This document shows, one piece after another, positions 16,301 through 21,416 of a DNA stretch of 21,416 nt. The notes below the pieces were generated by a model that did no database searches, was not told the origin of the DNA, and saw nothing but the letters and a program-made list of their open reading frames with translations. Where the stretch lies: positions 1-21,416 of the forward strand of contig JAFYQC010000163.1 in NCBI GenBank assembly GCA_017547265.1, given 5' to 3'. The translations under genes were made by a program, and so were the position numbers. The first letter of the stretch is position 1. Each line of letters starts with the position of its first letter. The DNA is from Kiritimatiellia bacterium (lineage in GTDB: Bacteria > Verrucomicrobiota > Kiritimatiellia > RFP12 > UBA1067).

Positions 16301-16486
16301 GGAGTAGTCCGATGGATACGCGTTCGCCGCCTCGCCGCCATCGGTCAGCGACCAGTTGGAGCCGTTCGCCCATTCGCTGGAGTCGCCGCCAATCCAGTAG
16401 TAGGTCTCCGCATGTGCACTGCAAACGCATAGCCCACACGCCGCCACGAGAAGGAATGGAAGAAATCTTGTTGTCTTGTGCATCAT
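13349..16486 (-). CDS. Very large secreted protein with autotransporter-associated beta-strand repeats
   Basis: 1045 residues from the ATG at 16486 (GGGAG seven bases upstream). The signal peptide is MMHKTTRFLPFLLVAACGLC... with cleavage near SAHA. Two WIG/NW modules are seen: YYWIGGDSSEWANGSNWSL near the N-terminus and FTWTGAVDANWATPGNW near residue 490. Each heads a long beta-helical section closed by an autotransporter-associated repeat: GLTKKGSGTLTLDKTPAYSGTTTIEGG (about 390) and GLTKKGEGTLALTEVPLYTGLTTVEAG (about 888). The protein thus looks like two tandem copies of the unit that occurs once in the neighbouring gene. No outer-membrane barrel or sorting signal is visible at the C-terminus (ends PFKIILR). 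Probably cell-surface or extracellular; function unknown. Confidence 0.78.
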   Translation of the reverse strand: MMHKTTRFLPFLLVAACGLCVCSAHAETYYWIGGDSSEWANGSNWSLTDGGEAANAYPSDYSVDEATVAAAATIMLPSSNANVSNLYVNANVSLTGGKIHAKTISGSGKLTMLNGTTFYATEYCTTVSVDVEIPANATVSVSNNGGKTYGYGVMFTADCALTGSGTIRFDSYRSSNPLYWDASGFSGTVVVVDDNVPRNNTTIRSTTATHEGMSWQVANSGAGDTGFITQEGTYKFGSLSGTVYMANSKSSSAYAYVKNVTMEIGALNGDDVLGGQIARTAGRANDGAYIRKVGTGVLSSSVKGVNGYYIKEGVLNIASADGLSVRDDSGNPGTDIVFEGGILRVAAAVTKDVSAYIAIGTSTSPVAFDDEGRDHVWNTALGSSLTGGLTKKGSGTLTLDKTPAYSGTTTIEGGVLVVPQGTTIAELSCTGGKLTVPFTGTEDETEVLTISALADGTTYESVTTAVAIVGTTMNVVADGEGGYKVKATRTPQTFTWTGAVDANWATPGNWTIGGAAAGVAPLELDEVSFPVGNEWMISLGGTVAASNVVVASGATVTLSGGMLKGIYGFGTEADKGGKIVLSGASLESASIAGGSSLSWYGDIEIAGDASVTNYIHCRNLDNSSSTSAVRLYGNLTGTGNLCLDRTGHTTGGVYDGRGGVSLYGDNEAFSGVCIIHSGSSTRGPATFCSATAGSGLARWIYPDSVAQNESARAGTSTINGGTIKLGTYEGKSYFFACESSHDNNVIEIGGKGVDFACSLSAKCRTNADRGNINTTLRKVGAGTMTFGNELGQPYIAKWDLTGGILNLANPNVSKFDGGYSGGTKITPEFNFNGGALSLDESCTNQTDESLIDLSAYVKNSTNAIDIIVSENQSLTWSTALAASNVGGLTKKGEGTLALTEVPLYTGLTTVEAGALVVPEGTELSYNALSDTNLVSGATITNYAYEANTIIVAPATSGSIVYDAPLNISNIASVDASGVTLTKGQPYVIASATAINGYTKAGLAELPLTLPDGVDSSKWVLKVMTIGDARCLCVAPSTTPFKIILR

Positions 16487-16541
16487 GGTTTTGCTCCCTT
16501 TTTCGCCGCAGCGAAGGCTCACACCCCCTGCCGACGCACAT

Positions 16542-16584
16542 AGAATAACAAAATTAGGAAATTCCCGCCCTACCCAATGGTGTA
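16542..16584 (-). promoter_or_regulatory. Palindromic operator plus -10-like box upstream of the second beta-strand-repeat gene
   Basis: TACCCAATGGTGTA at 16571-16584 (one arm mismatch), 23 bases on the minus strand, then TATTCT (16542-16547). The -35 position reads GGGCGG. This is the most degenerate copy, but the spacing is identical to the other three. Confidence 0.62.
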
Positions 16585-16636
16585 GGGCGTGAAAATGCGC
16601 TTTCGCAACCTCCGTCAGCGCATATATGGCGTAGAA

Positions 16637-17878
16637 TCAGAGCCCGAAACCGCCAGCGAGGCGACGGAAGCGCAAAAGCGCCTCGAGGAAGTAGTAGTCG
16701 CCGTAGTCGAGGGGAACGTCAATCTCGCTGCCAACCGGCTTGTGTCCGACGCCGTGCTTGAGAAGCCAGTCGCCGTTCTCGCCGGGCTTTGCGAAATATG
16801 CGTCGGAGCATAGCGAAAGGAGCTGCTTCACAGCGAACGCGCGGTACTTCGCGCCCTTCTCGCCGCCGACGAAAGTCGAAAGCTCAAGAAGCCCCGACGC
16901 CATGACCGACGCGGCAGAGGAGTCACGCTCTTCACCAGGCGCGCCGAAGTCCCAGTAGGGAACGCCGTCTTCGGGCATGTTGGGGTGGTTGATCGCAAAG
17001 TCGGAGACCTTCTGGGCGAAGGCGAGGTAGGCGGGATCCTTCGTCTCGCGGTACATCATCGTGTAACCGTAGATCGCCCACGACTGCCCGCGGCTCCACG
17101 CCGTCTCGCACGAAAGTCCCTGCCCGCGGCGGATTTCCTGCACCGCGCCATGGAAGCCAGGACGCTGGTCATAGTTAAGCACATGGTAGGTGCCGCCGTC
17201 CGCGCGGAAATGGTGCGCCATCGTCTTCGTCGCATGCGAGCGAGCAATTTCGTCAAACCGCTTCGCTCCACCGTTCTTAGACGCCCACTCGAGAAGCTCG
17301 AGGTTCATCATGTTGTCTGGGATGACAAGGAAGTCCTTCTTCTCGTCGAGCGCACCCCAGCTGCGGATGAGCCCAAGGTCGGGGTTGAAGCGCTTCGAGA
17401 GCGACGCCGCAGTATCGCGCAAGAGATCGTCGTACTTGTCAGTCCTGAGAAGACGCCTGGCATTGCCAAACGAGCAGTACATGATAAAGCCGACGTCGTG
17501 GTTGTCGGTGACCTTCGAGTTGGGCGCGATGGACTCGGTCCAGACAATCGCCCTGTCCTTGAAGAACTCGTCGCCCGTCGCCTCGTAAAGATACCAAAGA
17601 GACCCTGGGAAATGACCTGACGTCCACCAGTAGATGGAGCGCATGTCCGGCTTGCCGCTCTTAGCATCCCAACCATGCGGTACACGACGCTCGCCGTGCG
17701 GCTTGTCGCCATGCGGCACAGCTTCCTTCGGATCGCCAGAATTCATCAGCGGGGTCGCAGCGGCGTCGATCGCACGATAGTGCGCGGCGCTTTTTTCAAA
17801 GATGGCGGGAAGTTTTTTGTCAAGCTCGACCTCTCCAGGCGAGGCGAGAATTGCCGCGAAGATGAAAGCTGTCAGCAT
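16637..17878 (-). CDS. GH88 unsaturated glycuronyl hydrolase
   Basis: 413 residues from the ATG at 17878 with AAGGA six bases upstream. GH88 signatures: WWTSGHFPGSLWYLYEATGD (84-103), NHDVGFIMYCSFGNA with D128, and VIPDNMMNLELLEWAS with D188, matching the two catalytic aspartates of Bacillus unsaturated glucuronyl hydrolase. AWSRGQSWAIYGYTMMYRET and DSSAASVMASGLLEL are further conserved stretches of the alpha/alpha barrel. The family removes 4,5-unsaturated uronic acid from the ends made by polysaccharide lyases, so a lyase step upstream is expected but not present in this window. A short hydrophobic N-terminus lacking basic residues may be a weak signal peptide. A PHG-repeat insertion (VPHGDKPHGERRVPHG, 54-69) precedes the first conserved motif. 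Confidence 0.9.
   Translation of the reverse strand: MLTAFIFAAILASPGEVELDKKLPAIFEKSAAHYRAIDAAATPLMNSGDPKEAVPHGDKPHGERRVPHGWDAKSGKPDMRSIYWWTSGHFPGSLWYLYEATGDEFFKDRAIVWTESIAPNSKVTDNHDVGFIMYCSFGNARRLLRTDKYDDLLRDTAASLSKRFNPDLGLIRSWGALDEKKDFLVIPDNMMNLELLEWASKNGGAKRFDEIARSHATKTMAHHFRADGGTYHVLNYDQRPGFHGAVQEIRRGQGLSCETAWSRGQSWAIYGYTMMYRETKDPAYLAFAQKVSDFAINHPNMPEDGVPYWDFGAPGEERDSSAASVMASGLLELSTFVGGEKGAKYRAFAVKQLLSLCSDAYFAKPGENGDWLLKHGVGHKPVGSEIDVPLDYGDYYFLEALLRFRRLAGGFGL
17675..17719 (-). repeat. CCGCAYGG triple repeat in frame in the GH88 gene
   Basis: On the coding strand GCCGCATGG, GCCGCACGG and ACCGCATGG recur within about 45 bases, giving VPHGDKPHGERRVPHG. The stretch is compositionally unlike the rest of the enzyme and lies where GH88 proteins normally have a short variable loop. 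Confidence 0.4.
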
Positions 17879-17914
17879 AAATGTTCCTTCCGTTGTATAT
17901 TGGTTACAGTGGGC

Positions 17915-17943
17915 ATTATATCAAAACGCGGCAATTGCGTCAC
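17915..17943 (-). promoter_or_regulatory. Promoter of the GH88 gene
   Basis: On the minus strand GTGACG (17938-17943), 17 bases and a consensus TATAAT (17915-17920). The sequence TTTTGATATAAT resembles the -10 region of the duplicated promoter block at 10811-10877. The -35 box overlaps the rsmB stop codon. No TACCC-N4-GGGTA operator is present, unlike at the other secreted-protein genes. Confidence 0.6.
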
Positions 17944-19205
17944 GCGGGGTTTCGCCTGAGCCGCGCCGCAAACGCGCCGTCGGTTCCGCTCTCGAAAGGA
18001 ATCGACTCGCGCGATTCTTCAAGCGAGAAGTCGGGGTGACGCGCGAGAAACGCGGCGACTTGCGATTCGTTTTCCTCGGGCTCGTTCGAGCAAGTGGAAT
18101 AGACGAGCGCACCACCCGGGGCGACGCGCGACGCACAGGCGTCGAGGATGTCAGACTGCAGCTTCACGAGGGCGGCTAGTTTTTCCTCGTTCCAGTTCCA
18201 CCGCGCGTCTGGGCGGCGACGAAGGACGCCAGTGTTCGAACAAGGCGCGTCGACAAGTACCTTGTCGAAGTGATCTGGTAGGGGCGTCTCGGCACTCGCT
18301 ACGCTCGGCGTGTTCGCTTCCCCATGGGTCGCGAACCCCCGCAAGGGGCGGTTACCTCCGAGACGACCGCGGACGCCTCGGAGAGGCGTCCCTACCAATG
18401 GCAGCTCCGGGATGACTTCGACGCCAAGCTTTAGACGCGCAAGGTTCTCCTCGAGACGACGGCGGCGCTTCGGGTTCACCTCGCAGGCAACGACGGATGC
18501 TCCACGCCACGCAATCTGGACCGTCTTTCCGCCAGGAGCCGCGCAAGCATCGAGAATTCGTTCGCCCTCCTTGGGGTCAAGCAGTTCAACCGCGAGGCGA
18601 GTGCCTGGGTCTTGCACAATGAAATCGCCTTCTGCATAGCCAGGAACGTCCTCGACGCGCTGCCCACGCTCGAGCTTTACGAAACTGCCGTCGCGCCTCG
18701 CAAGAAAAGTCTCGGCGGGTGCGTTGTGCCACGCGCAGAGCCGCGCTGCGTTCTCGGCGCCGAAGCGGCGTTCCCAGCGGCGCACGAGCGCAGTAGGAAA
18801 GCTCTCGCGCTCCTCAAGCGGAGCGTCGGCAATCATCTTCTCGAATTCCTCGCGGCGGCGGATGACGTTTCTAAGAACGCCGTTCACCACCTTCGCAATC
18901 GACGGGTTTTCGCACGACTTCGCCGCGTCGACCGTCTCGCTCACCGCGGCAAAATCGGGAACGTCGGGCATGTAGAGTATCTGCGCCGCGCCAATGTAGA
19001 GAAGCGCCTCAAGCTCGCCCTTCGGCCACTGCTTCATCAGCACGCCGAGCATCTTCCTCAAGGGGCGAATGCGGCGTATCGTCGTGTAGACGATGTCCTG
19101 AACGAACGCGCGGTCTGCGCCAGTCGGCAGCATCGACGCGGGAAAGTCCTTCGTCGCGATCCACCGCGCGACGATAAACGCCGCCGATCTGCGGGAGTTC
19201 CCCAT
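17940..19205 (-). CDS. rsmB: 16S rRNA m5C967 methyltransferase RsmB, with a 41-residue in-frame insertion
   Basis: 421 residues. The N-terminal about 130 residues form a NusB-like RNA-binding domain (LEALLYIGAAQILYMPDVPDFAAVSETVDAAK). The Rossmann methyltransferase core has DACAAPGGKT (219-228) for S-adenosylmethionine, and the two catalytic-motif cysteines C322 (VDAPCSNTGVLRRRPD) and C372 (YSTCSNEPEEN), close to C325 and C375 of the 429-residue E. coli enzyme. Residues 270-310 do not belong to the family and are encoded by a 123-bp palindromic element; without them ELP joins DHFDKVLVDAPC as in normal homologues. The start ATG overlaps the HIT gene stop by one base (TAATG), so the two are co-translated. 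The host protein is likely still functional. Confidence 0.93.
   Translation of the reverse strand: MGNSRRSAAFIVARWIATKDFPASMLPTGADRAFVQDIVYTTIRRIRPLRKMLGVLMKQWPKGELEALLYIGAAQILYMPDVPDFAAVSETVDAAKSCENPSIAKVVNGVLRNVIRRREEFEKMIADAPLEERESFPTALVRRWERRFGAENAARLCAWHNAPAETFLARRDGSFVKLERGQRVEDVPGYAEGDFIVQDPGTRLAVELLDPKEGERILDACAAPGGKTVQIAWRGASVVACEVNPKRRRRLEENLARLKLGVEVIPELPLVGTPLRGVRGRLGGNRPLRGFATHGEANTPSVASAETPLPDHFDKVLVDAPCSNTGVLRRRPDARWNWNEEKLAALVKLQSDILDACASRVAPGGALVYSTCSNEPEENESQVAAFLARHPDFSLEESRESIPFESGTDGAFAARLRRNPA
18276..18398. repeat. 123-bp palindromic element inserted in frame in rsmB
   Basis: The ends are inverted repeats: TGGTAGGGGCGTCTC at the left (from 18276) and the reverse complement of TGGTAGGGACGCCTC at the right (ending 18397), two mismatches in 15. 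Inside are GTTCGC/GCGAAC (18312-18336), CCCC-GCAA-GGGG (18337-18348) and a perfect 9-bp stem GGACGCCTC/GAGGCGTCC with a 3-base loop (18371-18391). The length is 41 codons with no stop in the rsmB frame. A CCA trinucleotide is repeated at the junctions. It has no coding capacity for a transposase, so it is a non-autonomous element. Confidence 0.75.
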
Positions 19206-19606
19206 TAGAGCCGAATCCGCTCCGCGAGCGCCTTAAGGGCGTCCATATCGCCCTTGTGGTTCTCGAACGAGATGGGCTCCATGCCGTAACGCGGAACAAT
19301 GTGGAAGTGAACGTGCTTCACAGTCTGACCTGCGGCCTCGCCGTTGTTCTGGAGAATGTTGAAGCCGTCGCAGGGAAGCGCTTCCTTGATATGCGCCGCG
19401 ACCTTCTTGACTCGTGCGATAACGGCGGCAAGAGTCGCGTCGGGCGTATCGAGGAGTCCCTCGGTGTGCTCCTTTGGAATCACGAGTACGTGACCCTTGG
19501 AGAAGGGATTGATGTCGAGGTAGGCAAGGACAATGTCGTCCTCGTAGACCTTGAAGCTCGGTATCTCGCCTGCGGCAATCGCGCAGAAAACACAATTATT
19601 CTTCAT
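19205..19606 (-). CDS. HIT-family nucleotide hydrolase (Hint/HinT-like)
   Basis: 133 residues from the ATG at 19606. The triad HVHFH (98-102) in KHVHFHIVPR is the histidine triad. CVFCAIAAGEIPSFKVYEDD and KGHVLVIPKEHTEG are typical of the Hint branch, which hydrolyses nucleoside phosphoramidates and acyl-adenylates in the cytoplasm. The N-terminal CxxC (C5, C8) is common in bacterial members. The -10 box TATAAT (19613-19618, minus strand) ends six bases before the start codon, so the mRNA is probably leaderless. It is divergent from the decarboxylase gene and leads into rsmB. Confidence 0.92.
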   Translation of the reverse strand: MKNNCVFCAIAAGEIPSFKVYEDDIVLAYLDINPFSKGHVLVIPKEHTEGLLDTPDATLAAVIARVKKVAAHIKEALPCDGFNILQNNGEAAGQTVKHVHFHIVPRYGMEPISFENHKGDMDALKALAERIRL

Positions 19607-19642
19607 GCGTCCATTATACCATATTTTTGCTATAATCTGCCT
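19607..19642. promoter_or_regulatory. Compact divergent promoters for the HIT-rsmB and psd transcripts, both apparently leaderless
   Basis: Only 36 bases separate the two start codons. TATAAT on the minus strand (19613-19618) and TATAAT on the plus strand (19631-19636) are arranged as an inverted repeat 12 bases apart. Each is followed by six bases and then ATG, so transcription would start at or next to the start codon. The -35 box of each promoter would fall in or near the opposite gene's coding start and neither is a good match. Confidence 0.65.
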
Positions 19643-20515
19643 ATGCAACAAGTGGAGTACATTAACCGCGCATCAGGAAAGAAAGTCGCCGAGTCCGTAA
19701 TGGGCGACAAGGCGCTTCGCTTTGCGTACGAGACGCTGCTCGGGCGCACTCTCTGGCCAGTCCTCTTCGGCTCGAAGGCGATTTCTGCTTTTCTTGGCCG
19801 GCGCTACGACTCTCCCGAGTCTAAGAAGGACATAGCGAAACTCGTCGCGATTCCCGGCTGCCGCGCAGAGGAGGCGGCGAAGCCAATTTCCGAATACTCG
19901 TCGTTCAATGACTTCTTCACGCGCCGCCTTAAGCCCGGCAGCCGCCCACTTGGCGACGGCATCACAAGCCCCGCAGACGGCCGCCTAAAGCTCTACCTCG
20001 GCGCAGACGCAGACACCCCCTTTCCGCTCAAAGGCGCAACAAAGTCGCTGCGCGGCGTATTTGCCGCGGACGCGCCAAAGGGGCTTTACGACATCGCAGT
20101 CTTTCGCCTTGCGCCAGTCGACTACCACCGATTCCACTTTCCCTGCGACTGCACGAGCGAGGGGTCCGTGCGCGTAATCCCAGGCGAGTACCACTCGGTT
20201 AACCCGATCGCCCTTCTGCGCCGACCAGACGTCTACGCAGACAACGAGAGGCAGGTCTTGAAGTGCCGCGCCGCGTTCGGAGACTTCTGGCTCGTTGACG
20301 TCGGCGCGTTCGGCGTAGGAACAATCGTCCAGACATTCACGGGCGAGAAGCACTCAAAGGGCGACGAAAAGGGATACTTCAAGTTCGGCGGCTCGACGGT
20401 GATTCTAGTTGCGCAAGCAGGCGCGATCAAGTTCGACGACGACATTATGAAGAACTCCGCAGACGGGCTCGAAACGCGAGTCCTCTGCGGAGAGCGAATC
20501 GGCGTTCCCGCCTGA
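19643..20515 (+). CDS. psd: Phosphatidylserine decarboxylase
   Basis: 290 residues from the ATG at 19643. The frame is open further upstream, but that part overlaps the HIT gene and the family begins at MQQVEYINRASGKKVAESV. Hallmarks: SEYSSFNDFFTRRLKPGSRP (83-102), SPADGR with D112, YHRFHFP with H163 and H166, and FGGST at 248-252, where cleavage between G250 and S251 would create the pyruvoyl cofactor. The enzyme makes phosphatidylethanolamine at the inner membrane. It is the only clear plus-strand gene in the window, convergent with the symporter gene, whose stop is four bases away. Confidence 0.93.
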   Translation: MQQVEYINRASGKKVAESVMGDKALRFAYETLLGRTLWPVLFGSKAISAFLGRRYDSPESKKDIAKLVAIPGCRAEEAAKPISEYSSFNDFFTRRLKPGSRPLGDGITSPADGRLKLYLGADADTPFPLKGATKSLRGVFAADAPKGLYDIAVFRLAPVDYHRFHFPCDCTSEGSVRVIPGEYHSVNPIALLRRPDVYADNERQVLKCRAAFGDFWLVDVGAFGVGTIVQTFTGEKHSKGDEKGYFKFGGSTVILVAQAGAIKFDDDIMKNSADGLETRVLCGERIGVPA

Positions 20516-20519
20516 CGGC

Positions 20520-21416
20520 TTACTTCGAGCCGAGCGAGATAATGCAGAAGCTCGCAAGGAGAATCAGCGTACCCGCGGCGAGGAAAAGTTTCGTCTTCGC
20601 GCCAGTGCCTTTCCATTCGCCCGTCGCAGCGCCAATGATCGTCGAGAAGAGAATCGTCGACGCCATCACGATCGCGAAGGAAATGTACTTGAGGTCGCCC
20701 ATAAGCGGCTCACCCGCCTTCTGGCAGACGAACTGAATCACCCAGATCACGCCGACGAGCGATGCAAAAACGGCATTTCGCAGAATCGGACCACGGTGAA
20801 GGTAGTCGCCGAAAGTCCCATTCTTGAAATGCTGCTGGATAACCCACGCCGCCTGCACGACAAAGCCGCCCCAGAGGACGACCATGATGACGGGCATCCC
20901 GCGCCACGACCACACCGCACCCTCGGAGATGACACCGGCCTTCACCGCCGCATCGTACGCCGCCTGCTCGATGACGCCGCCGCTCTGGAGCCCGAGGTTC
21001 ATGCAAGCAGAGCAGACGCCCGAGACGAGCGCGACGATCATGCCCTTCTTGAAATCGAAATCGGCAACCGCCTTCTTCTTCTCTTCCTCGGGAAGCTCGC
21101 CCTCCTTGAGCTTGCCGGCGAGCCCGACGAACACGATGCCGAGAAGCGACCCGGCGACACCGGCGAGAACGATAAGCTTGCCAGTCGAGACCGCACCATC
21201 GGCACCGTAGATGAGCGTCGACGCCTCGCCGTTCATGATCGGGGGCAGGACGGTGCCCGTCGCGGCGCATAGGCCACAGCCGATTGCAAGGCCGAGCCCA
21301 ATACCGAGATACCTGACCATCAGTCCCCACGTGAGGCCGCCGATGCCCCAAATCGCGCCAAAGGCGACGCACTTGAAGAGTGTCGAGGCGGGAGCCGAGC
21401 CGATAACGCCGCAGAA
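20520..21416 (-). CDS. RhaT-like sugar/proton symporter, N-terminus cut by window edge
   Basis: 298 residues are visible and the frame continues past the right edge; E. coli RhaT has 344, so roughly 45 N-terminal residues are missing. The visible part starts FCGVIGSAPAST and contains WGIGGLTWGLMVRYLGIGLG, a RhaT hallmark, followed by about eight further hydrophobic segments. A charged cytoplasmic-like loop (KLKEGELPEEEKKKAVADFDFKKG) separates two halves. Related proteins import L-rhamnose and other deoxysugars with protons. In this neighbourhood it could feed the aldo/keto reductase and lactonase pathway (inference). An ORF starting at the internal ATG near 21320 would be an artefact of missing the edge. 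Confidence 0.85.
   Translation of the reverse strand, partial: FCGVIGSAPASTLFKCVAFGAIWGIGGLTWGLMVRYLGIGLGLAIGCGLCAATGTVLPPIMNGEASTLIYGADGAVSTGKLIVLAGVAGSLLGIVFVGLAGKLKEGELPEEEKKKAVADFDFKKGMIVALVSGVCSACMNLGLQSGGVIEQAAYDAAVKAGVISEGAVWSWRGMPVIMVVLWGGFVVQAAWVIQQHFKNGTFGDYLHRGPILRNAVFASLVGVIWVIQFVCQKAGEPLMGDLKYISFAIVMASTILFSTIIGAATGEWKGTGAKTKLFLAAGTLILLASFCIISLGSK

Noticed and set aside
16595..16624. Possible terminator after the GH88 gene (ATGCGC/GCGCAT)
   Set aside because: A 6-bp stem with an 18-base loop and no T-run is too weak to call.
19256..19642. In-frame upstream extension of the phosphatidylserine decarboxylase
   Set aside because: It runs antisense through the HIT gene and lies upstream of the psd promoter; homologues start at MQQVEYINR.

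Overview
The window looks like a polysaccharide-utilisation region from a GC-rich Gram-negative bacterium of the PVC group, most likely Verrucomicrobiota/Kiritimatiellota. This is inferred from several things seen together: large secreted proteins with autotransporter-associated beta-strand repeats, many secreted glycosidases, a XylR-type (sugar-binding plus AraC) regulator, a RhaT-like sugar/proton symporter, and several families of short interspersed repeats, some of them in frame inside genes. No marker gene here fixes the taxonomy.

Layout. Nearly everything is on the minus strand, so transcription runs from high to low coordinates. 1-1503: a secreted polysaccharide deacetylase fused to a GH35 beta-galactosidase, cut by the left edge. 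1570-2925: a secreted beta-propeller protein, probably a glycosidase. 2984-5825: a tight sugar-oxidation operon of zinc alcohol dehydrogenase, amidohydrolase-type lactonase and aldo/keto reductase. 5910-7067: XylR-type regulator. 7162-10053: secreted GH2 beta-galactosidase. 10136-10797: VapBC-type toxin-antitoxin pair. 10964-13213 and 13349-16486: two large secreted beta-strand-repeat proteins. 16637-17878: GH88 unsaturated glycuronyl hydrolase. 17940-19606: housekeeping pair of rsmB and a HIT-family hydrolase. 19643-20515 (plus strand): phosphatidylserine decarboxylase. 20520-21416: RhaT-like symporter, cut by the right edge.

How the genes fit together. GH35, GH2, GH88 and the propeller protein could strip galactose and unsaturated uronic acid from a pectin-, algal- or mucin-like glycan. 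The symporter would import a deoxysugar such as L-rhamnose or L-fucose, and the dehydrogenase/lactonase set would oxidise it. The exact sugar cannot be read from the sequence.

Two observations stand out. First, a 14-bp palindrome, TACCC-N4-GGGTA, sits exactly 23 bp upstream of a -10-like hexamer in front of four secreted-protein genes (deacetylase-GH35, GH2 and both beta-strand-repeat genes). None of these promoters has a recognisable -35 box, which suggests a local regulon under an activator centred near -42. Second, at least four coding sequences carry in-frame insertions of different short repeat families: a 123-bp palindromic element in rsmB, a hairpin cluster in the aldo/keto reductase, AACAGGATT-type repeats in GH2, and a CGCAAAGAACGC-type repeat in the lactonase. 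A 67-bp promoter block is also duplicated in front of the regulator and the toxin-antitoxin operon.
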